Source of the DNA: Rhodospirillaceae bacterium
GTDB lineage: Bacteria; Pseudomonadota; Alphaproteobacteria; Rhodospirillales; UBA2165
DNA length: 47,582 nt
Assembly: GCA_018674495.1 (NCBI GenBank)
Contig: JABHAA010000100.1
Span: forward strand, 1-47,582
Direction: 5' to 3'
Part shown: in pieces, positions 1 through 8,597 of the stretch
Position numbering within the stretch: the stretch's first letter is position 1
Layout of the letters: each line of letters begins with the position of its first letter
Notes under the pieces: generated by a model
Told to the model about the DNA's origin: nothing
The model's input: the letters and a program-made list of their open reading frames with translations, nothing else
Database searches by the model: none
Position numbers and translations under genes: made by a program

Positions 1-609
1 ATCGGCGGCATTTATTTGGGAATTTTTTCGCCCGAGGAGGCCGCCGGCATCGGCGCATCAGGCGCCTTGGCGCTGGCCTTGATGGCCCGCACCATGACTT
101 GGGATATATTCTTCGATTGCCTGATGGAAACGGTAAAAACGTCGGCGATGATTTTCACTATCCTGATCGGCGCCATCCTGTTCAACAATTTCCTGGTACT
201 GAGCGCGGTGCCCGATTCCATCGGCGCATGGATCGGCGGGTTGGATATGTCGCCGACCGCGATCTTGATTATCATCCTGTTGATTTATCTGGTGCTCGGC
301 TGCGCCCTCGATTCCCTGGCAATGATCCTGTTGACGATTCCGATCTTTTTCCCGGTGGTCGCCAAATTGGGGTTCGATCCGATCTGGTTCGGCATCATCG
401 TGGTCATGGTTGTCGAGTTGGGCCTGATCACGCCGCCTATAGGGATGAACGTGTTTATCATCAAGGGTATGGCGCCCGAGGTGCCGCTCGGGACCATCTA
501 CAAAGGCGTGCTGCCGTTCGCCATTGCCCAAATAATGCTGATCGCGCTGATCGTGATTTTCCCGGCCATCGCCACCTGGCTGCCGAGCACCATGTCGCAA
601 TTCCAATAA
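1..609 (+). CDS. dctM: TRAP transporter large permease (DctM), 3' part
   Basis: The reading frame is open from base 1 and stops at 609, so the 5' part lies outside the window; about 202 residues remain. It begins with a glycine-rich stretch followed by FSPEEAAGIGA, the conserved DctM loop. At least four hydrophobic segments follow (near residues 55-75, 85-110, 120-150 and 165-195), including LTIPIFFPV and ELGLITPPIGMN, typical of the family's last transmembrane region. DctM is the ion-coupled channel subunit of TRAP transporters and takes up carboxylates or related acids delivered by a periplasmic binding protein. The dctP and dctQ partners should lie upstream. The substrate cannot be read from this fragment. 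Confidence 0.9.
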   Translation: MGGIYLGIFSPEEAAGIGASGALALALMARTMTWDIFFDCLMETVKTSAMIFTILIGAILFNNFLVLSAVPDSIGAWIGGLDMSPTAILIIILLIYLVLGCALDSLAMILLTIPIFFPVVAKLGFDPIWFGIIVVMVVELGLITPPIGMNVFIIKGMAPEVPLGTIYKGVLPFAIAQIMLIALIVIFPAIATWLPSTMSQFQ

Positions 610-617
610 GCCAGGCG

Positions 618-2048
618 GTGCCGGCGTTGGATAAATCTGCCGAAAGCGAAGATACGGGCCGCTGGGCCGACATTCTCCAAGGCCAGCTCGGCATGTATAC
701 GCTGGCCCTCAATCTCGGCACCGCGCTGTTTGCCATCTCCACCTTCGTCGTCATTGCGATCATGCCGACGGCCGCAGTGGATATCGGCGGGCTTCGCTTT
801 TACGCCTGGACCTTCGCCTTATTCTCCGTCGGCTCGGTGATGGGTGCCGCCGGCACCGGCCCGGTGCGCGAGGCCCATGGCCACCAAAAGACCTTCGTCG
901 GTGCCGGGCTGATCTTCGTCGCCGGGCTCCTCGGTGCCGGCTCGGCGCCCAATATGGAAACCGTGGTCGCCTGGCGCCTGATCCAGGGCATTGGCGGCGG
1001 CGCCATCGCGGCCCAGGGCTACGCCATGATCGCCGATATCTACCCAGCCAACCTCCGCGGCCGCGCCCTTTCCATCCTCTCGACGGCCTGGGGCACGGCG
1101 ACGGTCCTCGGCCCCGCCTTCGGCGGTGCCTTCGCCGAGTTCGGCAATTGGCGCGGCGCCTTTTATACCCTCGGCGGCCTCGGCCTCGTCTTCACCTACT
1201 TGGCCTGGCGGGTGATACCCAAATCCGAGGCGAGCCATGGCAAGGTACGCTTCCCAATCACCCGCCTCGCCCTTCTCGCCGGCTCTGTGCTGGGTATAAG
1301 CGCCACCACCCAATTCAATGATAATTGGGCGCGCGCCATCCTCATCGTCGGCTCGATCATCGGCGCCATTATTGCCTTTCGCCGGGACGCAAAAGCAGAG
1401 CAGAGCCTGTTTCCGCGCCAGGCGGTAAACCTCGGCACCGAAATGGGCGCCACCTTCTGGGTGATGATGCTGAGCACCGTGACCATGGTCTTCATCAATC
1501 TCTACATCACTCTCTATCTACAGAAGCTGCATTATGTGACGCCACTCGTCGCCGCCTATATCCATGTCATTAATTCTATGGCCTGGTCATCCGTCGCCTT
1601 CGTCGTCGCTTCGTGGAGGGGCCGCAAGGAGTCGGTGGCTATCGTTGCCGGCATGAGCCTTCTTCTGCTCGGCCTGATCGGGCTGGCCCTGTTGGTCGAG
1701 AGCGGCCCGGTCTGGGCAATTGCCGCCATGTTCGTGGTGACCGGCACCGGCATGGGCTTCATCAATAATCCGCTGATCCAGCGCGCCATCGCCGCCGCGC
1801 CGCAAGCCGAAAAGGCACGGGCCGGCGCATCGGTGCAAACGATCCGTACCGTCGGCTATTCCTTCGGCGCCGCCCTGGCCGGGCTGGTTGCCGCGACCGC
1901 AGGCTTTACCGACGACGCGGCGCCGGAAATCCTCGGCCCAGCCATGCGCTGGGTCTATATGACCGGCACCATTTTCCCGGTGCTGGCGCTCGTCCTGGTG
2001 ATGCTCATGTTCGCCCATGGCCGCAGACGATTGGCGGCCGAAACCTAA
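618..2048 (+). CDS. MFS transporter (14-TMS drug-exporter-like)
   Basis: About 476 residues with many hydrophobic helices and the MFS pattern of short basic loops; a motif-C-like GWGTATVLGPAFGG-type segment lies after the fourth helix, and RLIQGIGGGAIAA matches the drug:H+ antiporter DHA2 group. The frame stays open upstream into dctM, but that part is an out-of-frame shadow. A GTG at 618 or TTG at 627 starts just before the conserved GRWADILQG lead-in; ATG 693 would cut into it. The gene begins 8 nt after dctM stops, so it may be co-transcribed with the TRAP genes. The efflux substrate is unknown. Its 3' end carries a duplicated 23-bp sequence. Confidence 0.82.
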   Translation: MPALDKSAESEDTGRWADILQGQLGMYTLALNLGTALFAISTFVVIAIMPTAAVDIGGLRFYAWTFALFSVGSVMGAAGTGPVREAHGHQKTFVGAGLIFVAGLLGAGSAPNMETVVAWRLIQGIGGGAIAAQGYAMIADIYPANLRGRALSILSTAWGTATVLGPAFGGAFAEFGNWRGAFYTLGGLGLVFTYLAWRVIPKSEASHGKVRFPITRLALLAGSVLGISATTQFNDNWARAILIVGSIIGAIIAFRRDAKAEQSLFPRQAVNLGTEMGATFWVMMLSTVTMVFINLYITLYLQKLHYVTPLVAAYIHVINSMAWSSVAFVVASWRGRKESVAIVAGMSLLLLGLIGLALLVESGPVWAIAAMFVVTGTGMGFINNPLIQRAIAAAPQAEKARAGASVQTIRTVGYSFGAALAGLVAATAGFTDDAAPEILGPAMRWVYMTGTIFPVLALVLVMLMFAHGRRRLAAET

Positions 2049-2076
2049 CGAGCCCGCAGACGATTGGCGGCGGAAA
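2021..2076. repeat. 23-bp direct repeat at the MFS 3' end
   Basis: Copies at 2021-2043 and 2054-2076 differ at one base and have a period of 33 bp. The first copy encodes the last MFS residues, and the second lies just past the stop codon. It looks like a recent slippage duplication that may have shifted the stop codon. Confidence 0.8.
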
Positions 2077-2086
2077 GCGGAGCCTC

Positions 2087-3109
2087 CTAGCCGAGCATTT
2101 CGAGGGCTAATTCCAGATTGTTCGGACTGGGCTGCAATTCGCCGGCGCGAATACGCCCCGTGATCTCGACAATGACCGCGTTGGCGGTTGCCGATGCGCC
2201 GCGCTCCCTTGCATCTTGGACAACCAGGCCGTTGATTTGATCGACCTCAGAGTAGCGGCCCTTGAGATGATCTTGCAGGACGCAATCGCGGGCCTTGGGG
2301 CCAATATCGCCGAACAATTTGTCGAGCAGCTTTTCCAGTAAGCGGTTGGTATCGGCCACGTCTTCCGGTTTGAGCCCGAATATGGGTTCGATCTTGTGGC
2401 CTCGGGTCTGACCGGCGGCCAAGGCCTCGGTACCGATACGCACTGCCAGATCGCGCATCCCCGGAAGTTTGGCGGCCTCTTGCTGGGTCAGGCCGAGCAT
2501 GGCCATGGGCCCCAGGCACATTGTATTGACCACCAGCTTCATCCATTTCGCCGACAGGATGTCATCGGATATTGCGGCGGTACCCACATGGCCCAAAATT
2601 TCCTGGACCTCTTCGAGCCGCTCTTTGGGCCCGCCGTCGAGGCAGCCGAGCCCCAACCAGGTTTTGGCCGGCGGCGTGTTGCGCTGCACAAGGCCCGGCG
2701 TGAATATCTCGGACGACAATTCGATAACGCAGCCGAGGGTCCTTTGCGGCCCCACAATGCCGAGGATATCACCGGCGGTCATGGCGTTCTGAATGCCGAT
2801 CATCAGCCCGCCTTCGGCCAGATGCGGCGCCGCCAGCATGGCCGTCCAGCGCGTATCATAAGCCTTCACCGCGATGATGATCAGATCAAAAGGCTCGGTA
2901 AAGCCAGCCACATCGCAAAGATGATGAGCGCCCACCTCTACTTGCAGTTCCTCCTCCGGCATCCGGATCAGGAGCCCAGCTTCGCGCATGGCGTTCACAT
3001 GCTCCGGCCATTGATCGATCAAGGTGACATCCAGACCAGCATCGATCAGATTGGCAGCGATGCAGCTACCGTTAGCGCCGGTGCCGAACACCGCGATTTT
3101 CTCTATCAT
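2087..3109 (-). CDS. Ketopantoate reductase family (PanE/ApbA) oxidoreductase
   Basis: 340 residues starting at MIEKIAVFGTGANG, a GxGxxG dinucleotide-binding loop at the very N terminus, so this ATG is preferred over an upstream extension. The C-terminal half is helical with the ApbA_C pattern: SAKWMKLVVNTMCLGPMAM followed by a catalytic-type acidic/lysine region. The family reduces 2-dehydropantoate to pantoate with NADPH, but many paralogues act on other 2-oxo acids. The surroundings (transporters, oxygenase, amidohydrolase) argue for a catabolic paralogue rather than the housekeeping pantothenate enzyme. It converges with the MFS gene, with about 40 bp between stop codons. Confidence 0.85.
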   Translation of the reverse strand: MIEKIAVFGTGANGSCIAANLIDAGLDVTLIDQWPEHVNAMREAGLLIRMPEEELQVEVGAHHLCDVAGFTEPFDLIIIAVKAYDTRWTAMLAAPHLAEGGLMIGIQNAMTAGDILGIVGPQRTLGCVIELSSEIFTPGLVQRNTPPAKTWLGLGCLDGGPKERLEEVQEILGHVGTAAISDDILSAKWMKLVVNTMCLGPMAMLGLTQQEAAKLPGMRDLAVRIGTEALAAGQTRGHKIEPIFGLKPEDVADTNRLLEKLLDKLFGDIGPKARDCVLQDHLKGRYSEVDQINGLVVQDARERGASATANAVIVEITGRIRAGELQPSPNNLELALEMLG

Positions 3110-3248
3110 GAATTTTCCCTTCACCGGCGTGGGCCGGCGGGCATTATACCGCCGGGTTTCAGCCCCCGCACACCCGATTTTTCGGGAACACAACACGCGC
3201 TGCGGTGATAGCGATGGCGGCGGCTAGCGGCCCCTATTCGGCGGCGTC

Positions 3249-4220
3249 TTAGTCGGCGATATCGTAAGTCACTTTGCGGATGGCGGCGATGTAGTCGGCG
3301 TAATTGGTCGGCTCATACTTGGCCGGATTGTCCGGCCCCTGGCAGCTTGGCATGCATTCAACAACCACGTCGGAGCGGGTGGCCACAAAAAAGGCCACCG
3401 AATGGCGCAACTTGCCGGTTTCGTTGATCACCCGGTGCGGCGTCGCCGGAATGGCATCGTTGCACCAACGCGTCAAAAAAGCGCCGGTGTTGACTAGCAG
3501 ATGGCCGGGCAGCATCGGCGCCGCCACCCATTCGCCATCGGGCAGCAGGATATCCAGCCCCCGGGATGGGCCCTGATTGAGGATCGTGATACAGCTAAAA
3601 TCAGAGTGCGGGCCGATACCGAACAAATTGTCCTGATCCGGCTCCTGGGGCACATATTCCAACAGGCGCAAATTGGGATTGGCGGGCGAAAACGCCGCGT
3701 GCTGGTTCAGAAAATCAGGACCCATGCCAAGGCTGATGGAAAACAGCGGTAAAATATGATGCACCAGGCCATCCAACGCATCGAAATAGGCCTGCACGTT
3801 TTCACGGAACCCCGGCAAATTTTCCGGCCACCGATTTTCATGGGTCCAAACCTCACCGGCAATTTGATCGGGGTGATCATCGGCCAGTTGCCGCCGGCAA
3901 TAGTACGACGCGCTGGTCTCCCGCCTTGTATTCTTGTTGTAGATCGAGGTGCGCTGTATCTGGCCGCCGGGCGGATTGTATCCGAGGATATCTTTGCCCA
4001 CCCTGACCTTCAATTTTTCCTCTTCCGGCTGGGCGTGGAAGCGGGCGCTTTCCTCGATAATGCCGTCTAGCATTTCCTGGGGTACGCCATGGTTCTTGAC
4101 GAAGAAAAAGGCAACGCTGTCGCAGGCCGCCTTGACCTCTGCCGCGGCTTTGGCTTGCGCGCCTTCTTCGCCGGAAATCAGCGGCGCCAGATCAACAACG
4201 GGTATGGTATCGAGGCTCAT
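3249..4220 (-). CDS. 2-oxoglutarate/Fe(II)-dependent dioxygenase (isopenicillin N synthase-like)
   Basis: 323 residues. An N-terminal DIOX_N region (IPVVDLAPL, AFFFVKNHGVP) precedes a C-terminal double-stranded beta-helix. The iron ligands are visible as H205-x-D207 in GPHSDFS and H262 in TPHRVIN, with R272-x-S274 (RHS) to bind 2-oxoglutarate. The start at 4220 has a GGGGGAG ribosome site about 9 nt upstream. Members oxidise small molecules or mature natural products; the substrate is not deducible. The gene follows the TupA-like gene by 14 bp, so the two are probably one transcript. Confidence 0.9.
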   Translation of the reverse strand: MSLDTIPVVDLAPLISGEEGAQAKAAAEVKAACDSVAFFFVKNHGVPQEMLDGIIEESARFHAQPEEEKLKVRVGKDILGYNPPGGQIQRTSIYNKNTRRETSASYYCRRQLADDHPDQIAGEVWTHENRWPENLPGFRENVQAYFDALDGLVHHILPLFSISLGMGPDFLNQHAAFSPANPNLRLLEYVPQEPDQDNLFGIGPHSDFSCITILNQGPSRGLDILLPDGEWVAAPMLPGHLLVNTGAFLTRWCNDAIPATPHRVINETGKLRHSVAFFVATRSDVVVECMPSCQGPDNPAKYEPTNYADYIAAIRKVTYDIAD

Positions 4221-4234
4221 AGGCGTAACTCCCC

Positions 4235-5077
4235 CTAATTTAGCTTGCCGGTAACCCGGGCATTGGCGAAAAAGGTCTGCCTGCCGGCCAATCGGTAGCG
4301 GTTGATCGCCGCCTGGCCGGGCTCCGACAGGACCCAATCGATGAAGGTAGAAGCCAGCCCCATCTTGATGTGCTTGTGCCGTTCAGGATTGACCAGAATG
4401 ATGCCGTATTGATTGCGCAAACCCGGATCACCCTCGAACAACAATTTTAGCGCGCCCTTGTTCTTGAAGGCCTGCCAGGTGGACCGGTCGGTCAGCGTAT
4501 AGCCGTTCATGGAAACCGCGATATTGAGGGTCGCGCCCATGCCGGAGCCAGCTTCCCGGTACCATTTGCCGCTGAATTTCTTCACATCAATAGCCGCCTG
4601 CTTCCAAATCTCCAGGCTCTTTTTGTGGGTGCCACTGTCATCGCCCCGGGACAGGAACGTCGACTTGGCGGCGGCGATGCGGCGGTAGACATCGGCGACA
4701 GAAATCGCCTTGGCGGCGGCAGCTGCATCAAGGCTTGGCCCGACCACCACGAAATCATTATACATGACATCGAAGCGGGCGACGCCGAAGCCCTTGGCAA
4801 CGAACGCCAACTCAGATTTCTTGTGGTGCACGAACAGAACGTCGGCATCGCCGCGCTCGGCAACCCGGATCGCCTGGCCGGTGCCGACGCCGACAACGCG
4901 CACCTCTATGCCGGTATCTTTGGTGAACTTGGGCAGGATATTTTCGAACAATCCAGAATTCACCGTCGACGTGGTCGAAGCCACGACGATAAATTTCTCT
5001 GCCGCCGACAAAGGATTAGTCCCTAGCGCCAGGAATGCCACCAGTGCAAATGCTTTTGGTGCCAGATTTAGAACCAT
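4235..5077 (-). CDS. Tungstate-type ABC transporter substrate-binding protein (TupA-like), orphan
   Basis: 280 residues with a signal peptide (hydrophobic core followed by LSAAE) and the TTSTVNSGLF motif after it, matching the anion-binding TTT/S-S signature of TupA and related molybdate/tungstate proteins. Further family marks are RGDADVLFVHHK, YNDFVVVGP and SRGDDSGTHKKSLEIW. It should capture tungstate or a similar oxyanion in the periplasm. No TupB permease or TupC ATPase lies nearby. The start at MVLNLAPKAF is chosen because it gives a proper signal peptide; the longer frame adds 43 residues with no family features. Confidence 0.85.
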   Translation of the reverse strand: MVLNLAPKAFALVAFLALGTNPLSAAEKFIVVASTTSTVNSGLFENILPKFTKDTGIEVRVVGVGTGQAIRVAERGDADVLFVHHKKSELAFVAKGFGVARFDVMYNDFVVVGPSLDAAAAAKAISVADVYRRIAAAKSTFLSRGDDSGTHKKSLEIWKQAAIDVKKFSGKWYREAGSGMGATLNIAVSMNGYTLTDRSTWQAFKNKGALKLLFEGDPGLRNQYGIILVNPERHKHIKMGLASTFIDWVLSEPGQAAINRYRLAGRQTFFANARVTGKLN

Positions 5078-5174
5078 GTCCTTATTTTCCGGTTCCAGGG
5101 GCGCTAATGCAAGGATAGACGTTTGCAAGCCAATACCCAGCGTCCATAATCGGCGGGTATTCAGGAGGGAATTT

Positions 5175-6335
5175 ATGCAACGCAGCACCGAGCGCATCCT
5201 TACCACTCATGTGGGCAGCCTACCCCGGCCCGATGATCTGATCGAAATGCTGGGCCGCGAAGACCGGGGCGAATCGGTGGACGACACCGCCCTTTGGGCA
5301 CGCACCACCGAGGCGGTGGCGGCAAGCGTCAAGGATCAGGTTGCCGCCGGGCTCGATGTGGTGTGCGATGGCGAGGTCGGCAAGATGGCCTATCACGTCT
5401 ACGCCAAGCACCGGTTGAGCGGGCTGGGCGCCACCGACGGCACCGGCGTTCCCGGGCGCAAACCGCCGCGGGATATGCAGGATTTTCCCGAGTTGGGCAC
5501 CAGCAGCCTCGGCGGCGGCGGCCCGGAGCTCCTTCAATCGACCGTCTGCAACGCCCCCGTTGCGCATGCGGATTTGGCGCCGCTGGAGCGGGATGTGGCC
5601 AATCTGCGGGCTGCCGCCGATGCCGCCAAGCCCCACGACGTATTCATGAACGCCGCTTCGCCCGGCTGCCTCCGCACCTACGTTCCCAACAGCTACTATT
5701 CCAGCAACGATGAATACTTGGAAGTCTTGGTGGAGGCCATGCGGCCCGAATACAACGCCATCCATAAGGCCGGCTTCGTTTTGCAGCTGGATTGCCCGGA
5801 CCTAGCCGGCAGCCGGCATACGGATCACCAGGATCTGAGCGAGGCAGAATTTCTGGTTATGGCGGAAAAAAATATCGAGGCGCTGAACGCCGCAACCAGC
5901 GATATTCCCGCCGATGCATTGCGCATGCATATCTGCTGGCTCAATTATTCAGGCCCGCACACCCACGATCTGCCGGTCTCAAAGCTGATAAACCTATTGG
6001 GTCGGGCGCGTCCGCAAGCGTTGTTGTTCGAAGGCGCTAATCCCCGCCACGAGCATGAATGGGAAGATTGGCAGGCGGCCAAAATTCCGGACGACAAAAT
6101 TTTGGTACCCGGCGTTATCGATTCCACCAGCAACTTTGTTGAGCATCCAGTGCTGATTGCCCAGCGCCTGGGCCGCTACGCCGATATCGTCGGGCGCGAA
6201 CGCATCATTGCCGGCGCCGATTGCGGCTTTTCCACCTATGCCGGGCGCAAAGCGGTATTCCCTTCGGTGGTATGGGCGAAATTTCGGGCCATGGCCGAAG
6301 GCGCCCACATCGCGACGGAACGGTTATGGGGCTAG
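5175..6335 (+). CDS. Cobalamin-independent methionine synthase II (MetE C-terminal-like) family protein
   Basis: 386 residues starting MQRSTERILTTHVGSLPRP, the usual beginning of the stand-alone MetE-like/epoxyalkane:CoM transferase family. An AGGAGGGA ribosome site ends 4 nt before this ATG. Zn-thiol chemistry is suggested by HICWLNYSGPH (His and Cys) and the late Cys in AGADCGFSTY, equivalent to the zinc ligands of MetE. The protein is a single TIM barrel without the MetE N-terminal domain, so classical methionine synthesis from methyl-tetrahydrofolate is doubtful; an alkyl transfer or C-S cleavage role is more likely. It is transcribed away from tupA and converges with the amidohydrolase with a 1-bp gap. 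Confidence 0.88.
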   Translation: MQRSTERILTTHVGSLPRPDDLIEMLGREDRGESVDDTALWARTTEAVAASVKDQVAAGLDVVCDGEVGKMAYHVYAKHRLSGLGATDGTGVPGRKPPRDMQDFPELGTSSLGGGGPELLQSTVCNAPVAHADLAPLERDVANLRAAADAAKPHDVFMNAASPGCLRTYVPNSYYSSNDEYLEVLVEAMRPEYNAIHKAGFVLQLDCPDLAGSRHTDHQDLSEAEFLVMAEKNIEALNAATSDIPADALRMHICWLNYSGPHTHDLPVSKLINLLGRARPQALLFEGANPRHEHEWEDWQAAKIPDDKILVPGVIDSTSNFVEHPVLIAQRLGRYADIVGRERIIAGADCGFSTYAGRKAVFPSVVWAKFRAMAEGAHIATERLWG

Positions 6336-6336
6336 C

Positions 6337-8064
6337 TCAGCCGTCGCTATTGGCATTATCGCCCCGCTCATAGACCGTTTTGCCGCCGACGACGGTGCGC
6401 AGGGAATGAATATCTTTTAGATCATCCTCGTCCACGGTGAGCGGATCGGCGCTGAGGACGGCGAAATCGGCGAGCTTGCCGACCTCCAACGAGCCGCGGT
6501 CATTTTCCGACATACACAAATAGGCGCCGCCCATGGTGAGGGCGCGCAAGCCTTCTTCGCGGCTGAGCTTCTGGTCTTCGGCGATACGCTCGCCGGTCGC
6601 CCGGTCGATGCGCGACACCACCTGCCAATAGGGATGGAACAACGAGACCGGCAGATTGTCGGTGGCCAGGGCGAAATGGGCGCCGGCCTCGGTCATACGC
6701 CGCAAAGGCATGATATCGGTTTCACGCTCGGGCGCCATGCCATCGCGCAATTTCGAGCCGATGGAATAGATCGCGCGGTTGGTATGGGTTGTCGTCGCCA
6801 GGCCCAGATCACGGATACGGCTGACATCGTCGGGGCTCAAGATACCGATATGGCCGAGCACCCAGCGCTTGTCGCGGATCGGCACGATCTTGTTGACCTC
6901 ATCCATGACGCCGAGCATGGGCGGTGTGATGGTGGCGATACGGATGTCGCGCCTCGCCGCCTCGACCATCACGTCGATCAGTTGCTGGCGCGGCAAGGCG
7001 TGATCGTAATAGCGGCTGGCCCATCCCGTATAGGGGCTGATCTCGGCGCGCAATTGGTCCTCCAGGTTCAGCACCGAGCCTTCCGGCGCGCCTGCCAGCA
7101 CGAACAGGCCGGATACCCGAAGATGGCTGTCGCCGAGCCCATCCCGGGCCAGCCAGCCGGCCCAGGTATCGAACAGAGCGCCGGGATCGACGCCGGCGAC
7201 CGTATCCCAGGACGGGCTTAAGGGCACGTCGGCGCGCATGGTGAGGTTGCCGTCCGCCGACACCTGTTTGTAGGCGTCGATAATCTCGGCGGCGAGGCCA
7301 TGGCCTTCGAAAACCGATGTGGTGGCGAAAGACTGGTAGACTTCCAAAGAGCGTTTGAGGCCGCGGGAACGCTCTTCCGGCGTGAAGCGGCGCATACCGC
7401 GCATGAAGGTCAGCTCGATGATCGGCTGCAAAGTGTCTTCAAAAAATACACCGCTGGGATCGCCGCTGGCATCCTTGTCGAAAACCACCGTCGCGCAGGG
7501 CTCCGGCGTGCCCCGGGTAATACCGGCTGCAATCAGCGCCTTTGTGTTGGCCACCGACACCAACGGCTCGGCCATATCGTGGCGCCAATAGCCCCAGACG
7601 GGGCGGATATAGACCGGATTGTCCGGCGCCACCTTGTCCAAATCATGGCGGTTGGGAAAACGGCCATCCGTGAGTTCCGAGGCTGCCCCCAAATAATTGG
7701 GCGGCGCGCCGAGCGGCATGGTGACAATCCATTCGCCGGGCGCCGCATCGGCCACCTCGGCTTCGATGATCTGCAAAATATCATCAATGGATTTGGCGCC
7801 CTTGAGGCTGGGATAAATCTCGCTCAGCCCTTCCCGGTCCATATGGGCGTGGCCGTCGAAAAAACCCGGCACCACGGTACGCCCACCGAGATCGATAATC
7901 TCGGTGCGGGCGTCCGCCGTGCCAAGCAACTGGGCGCCAGCGCCGACAGCAATGATGCGTAGGTCTTTGACGGCCAGGCCGTCGGCAATGGTAAAGCCGG
8001 CGTCCACCGTGACCACCTTACCGTTATGGACAATCAGGTCCGGCGCCAGGGAATTGGTATTCAT
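6337..8064 (-). CDS. Amidohydrolase, YtcJ-like
   Basis: 575 residues. It starts with a small beta domain (VVTVDAGFTIADGLAV), then the metal-binding GFFDGHAHMD (His-x-His) of the amidohydrolase barrel; further His residues (LGHIGI, TTHTNRA) and a late Asp in FALATDNLP complete the pattern. The end, VGKLADFAVLSADPL, is the family signature. YtcJ-type enzymes hydrolyse amide, formamide or ester bonds; the substrate here is unknown. The gene begins 14 bp after the full-length DUF427 frame ends, and the two very probably share a transcript. Confidence 0.9.
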   Translation of the reverse strand: MNTNSLAPDLIVHNGKVVTVDAGFTIADGLAVKDLRIIAVGAGAQLLGTADARTEIIDLGGRTVVPGFFDGHAHMDREGLSEIYPSLKGAKSIDDILQIIEAEVADAAPGEWIVTMPLGAPPNYLGAASELTDGRFPNRHDLDKVAPDNPVYIRPVWGYWRHDMAEPLVSVANTKALIAAGITRGTPEPCATVVFDKDASGDPSGVFFEDTLQPIIELTFMRGMRRFTPEERSRGLKRSLEVYQSFATTSVFEGHGLAAEIIDAYKQVSADGNLTMRADVPLSPSWDTVAGVDPGALFDTWAGWLARDGLGDSHLRVSGLFVLAGAPEGSVLNLEDQLRAEISPYTGWASRYYDHALPRQQLIDVMVEAARRDIRIATITPPMLGVMDEVNKIVPIRDKRWVLGHIGILSPDDVSRIRDLGLATTTHTNRAIYSIGSKLRDGMAPERETDIMPLRRMTEAGAHFALATDNLPVSLFHPYWQVVSRIDRATGERIAEDQKLSREEGLRALTMGGAYLCMSENDRGSLEVGKLADFAVLSADPLTVDEDDLKDIHSLRTVVGGKTVYERGDNANSDG

Positions 8065-8078
8065 TGGCTTAGCCTTCT

Positions 8079-8507
8079 TTACGGGTTTTGCGGATGCTCG
8101 GTCACTTCCGCATCATCGACCAGCCATTGATCCACACGGCCCCAATAGAAAGCAAGGTAGCCGGCATATTCTTCGCCCTCATCGAAGGGCGTCTCGTAGG
8201 ACCACACCAGATTTTCTTCGAAACGATCAGCTACCCTCACGGAGTAGTAGGACGGATGTCCCTTGAACGGTCAGAAGCTGTCGTGATCGGTGGCTTCCAG
8301 TAGACCCATACGCACGTCTTCCCGCGGGAAATAATAGACGGCCTTGTGATCGGTTTCGAGCTGGACCAAGGCGTTGGCGGAATCGGCGATGGCGGTGCCG
8401 CCCAGCATAACGCGGATGCGCGCGCCGGCCGGCTCCACGGTCACTTCATAGTCCGGAAATTTGACAAAACCGGGCGCCGGCCCGGCCAATTTGGTTAGAT
8501 CATCCAT
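8079..8507 (-). CDS. DUF427 protein with in-frame TGA, probable selenoprotein
   Basis: Read through the TGA at 8273-8271, this is one continuous 142-residue DUF427 protein. Residues 1-78 contain FPDYEVTVEP, LGGTAIADS, ETDHKAVYYFP and DVRMGLL; then comes TGA at codon 79, followed by PFKGHPSYYSVRV and EYAGYLAFYWGRVDQWL up to a TAA at 8081-8079. DUF427 members normally read Cys-Pro-(Phe/Tyr)-Lys-Gly here, so the TGA replaces exactly the conserved Cys. No other stop interrupts the frame, and both halves look unimpaired. Start ATG 8507 follows a GGGAG site. A nonsense mutation or sequencing error cannot be excluded, but selenocysteine explains the position and the hairpin that follows. The function of DUF427 is not established. 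The amidohydrolase follows after 14 bp. Confidence 0.8.
8231..8247 (-). promoter_or_regulatory. Candidate bacterial SECIS hairpin
   Basis: On the minus-strand RNA, 24-40 nt after the TGA of the DUF427 gene, CUACUC pairs with GGGUAG (six pairs, one of them G-U) and leaves a CGUGA apical loop. The published bacterial SECIS description asks for an apical loop roughly 16-37 nt from the UGA with a G among its first two bases; this loop starts at +30 with G second. The fit is by eye and has not been folded. Confidence 0.55.
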
Positions 8508-8597
8508 ATTTTGCACTCCCAATTGGTTCACATCAGCATGATAATTGGGCCGGGAAGGATTGTGCAAGGGCCGCCCCATCCCATAGTCTTAAGGCAC

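Noticed and set aside
99..617. Upstream extension of the MFS gene inside dctM
   Set aside because: It is out of frame with the real DctM protein and reads as Arg/His-rich shadow sequence.
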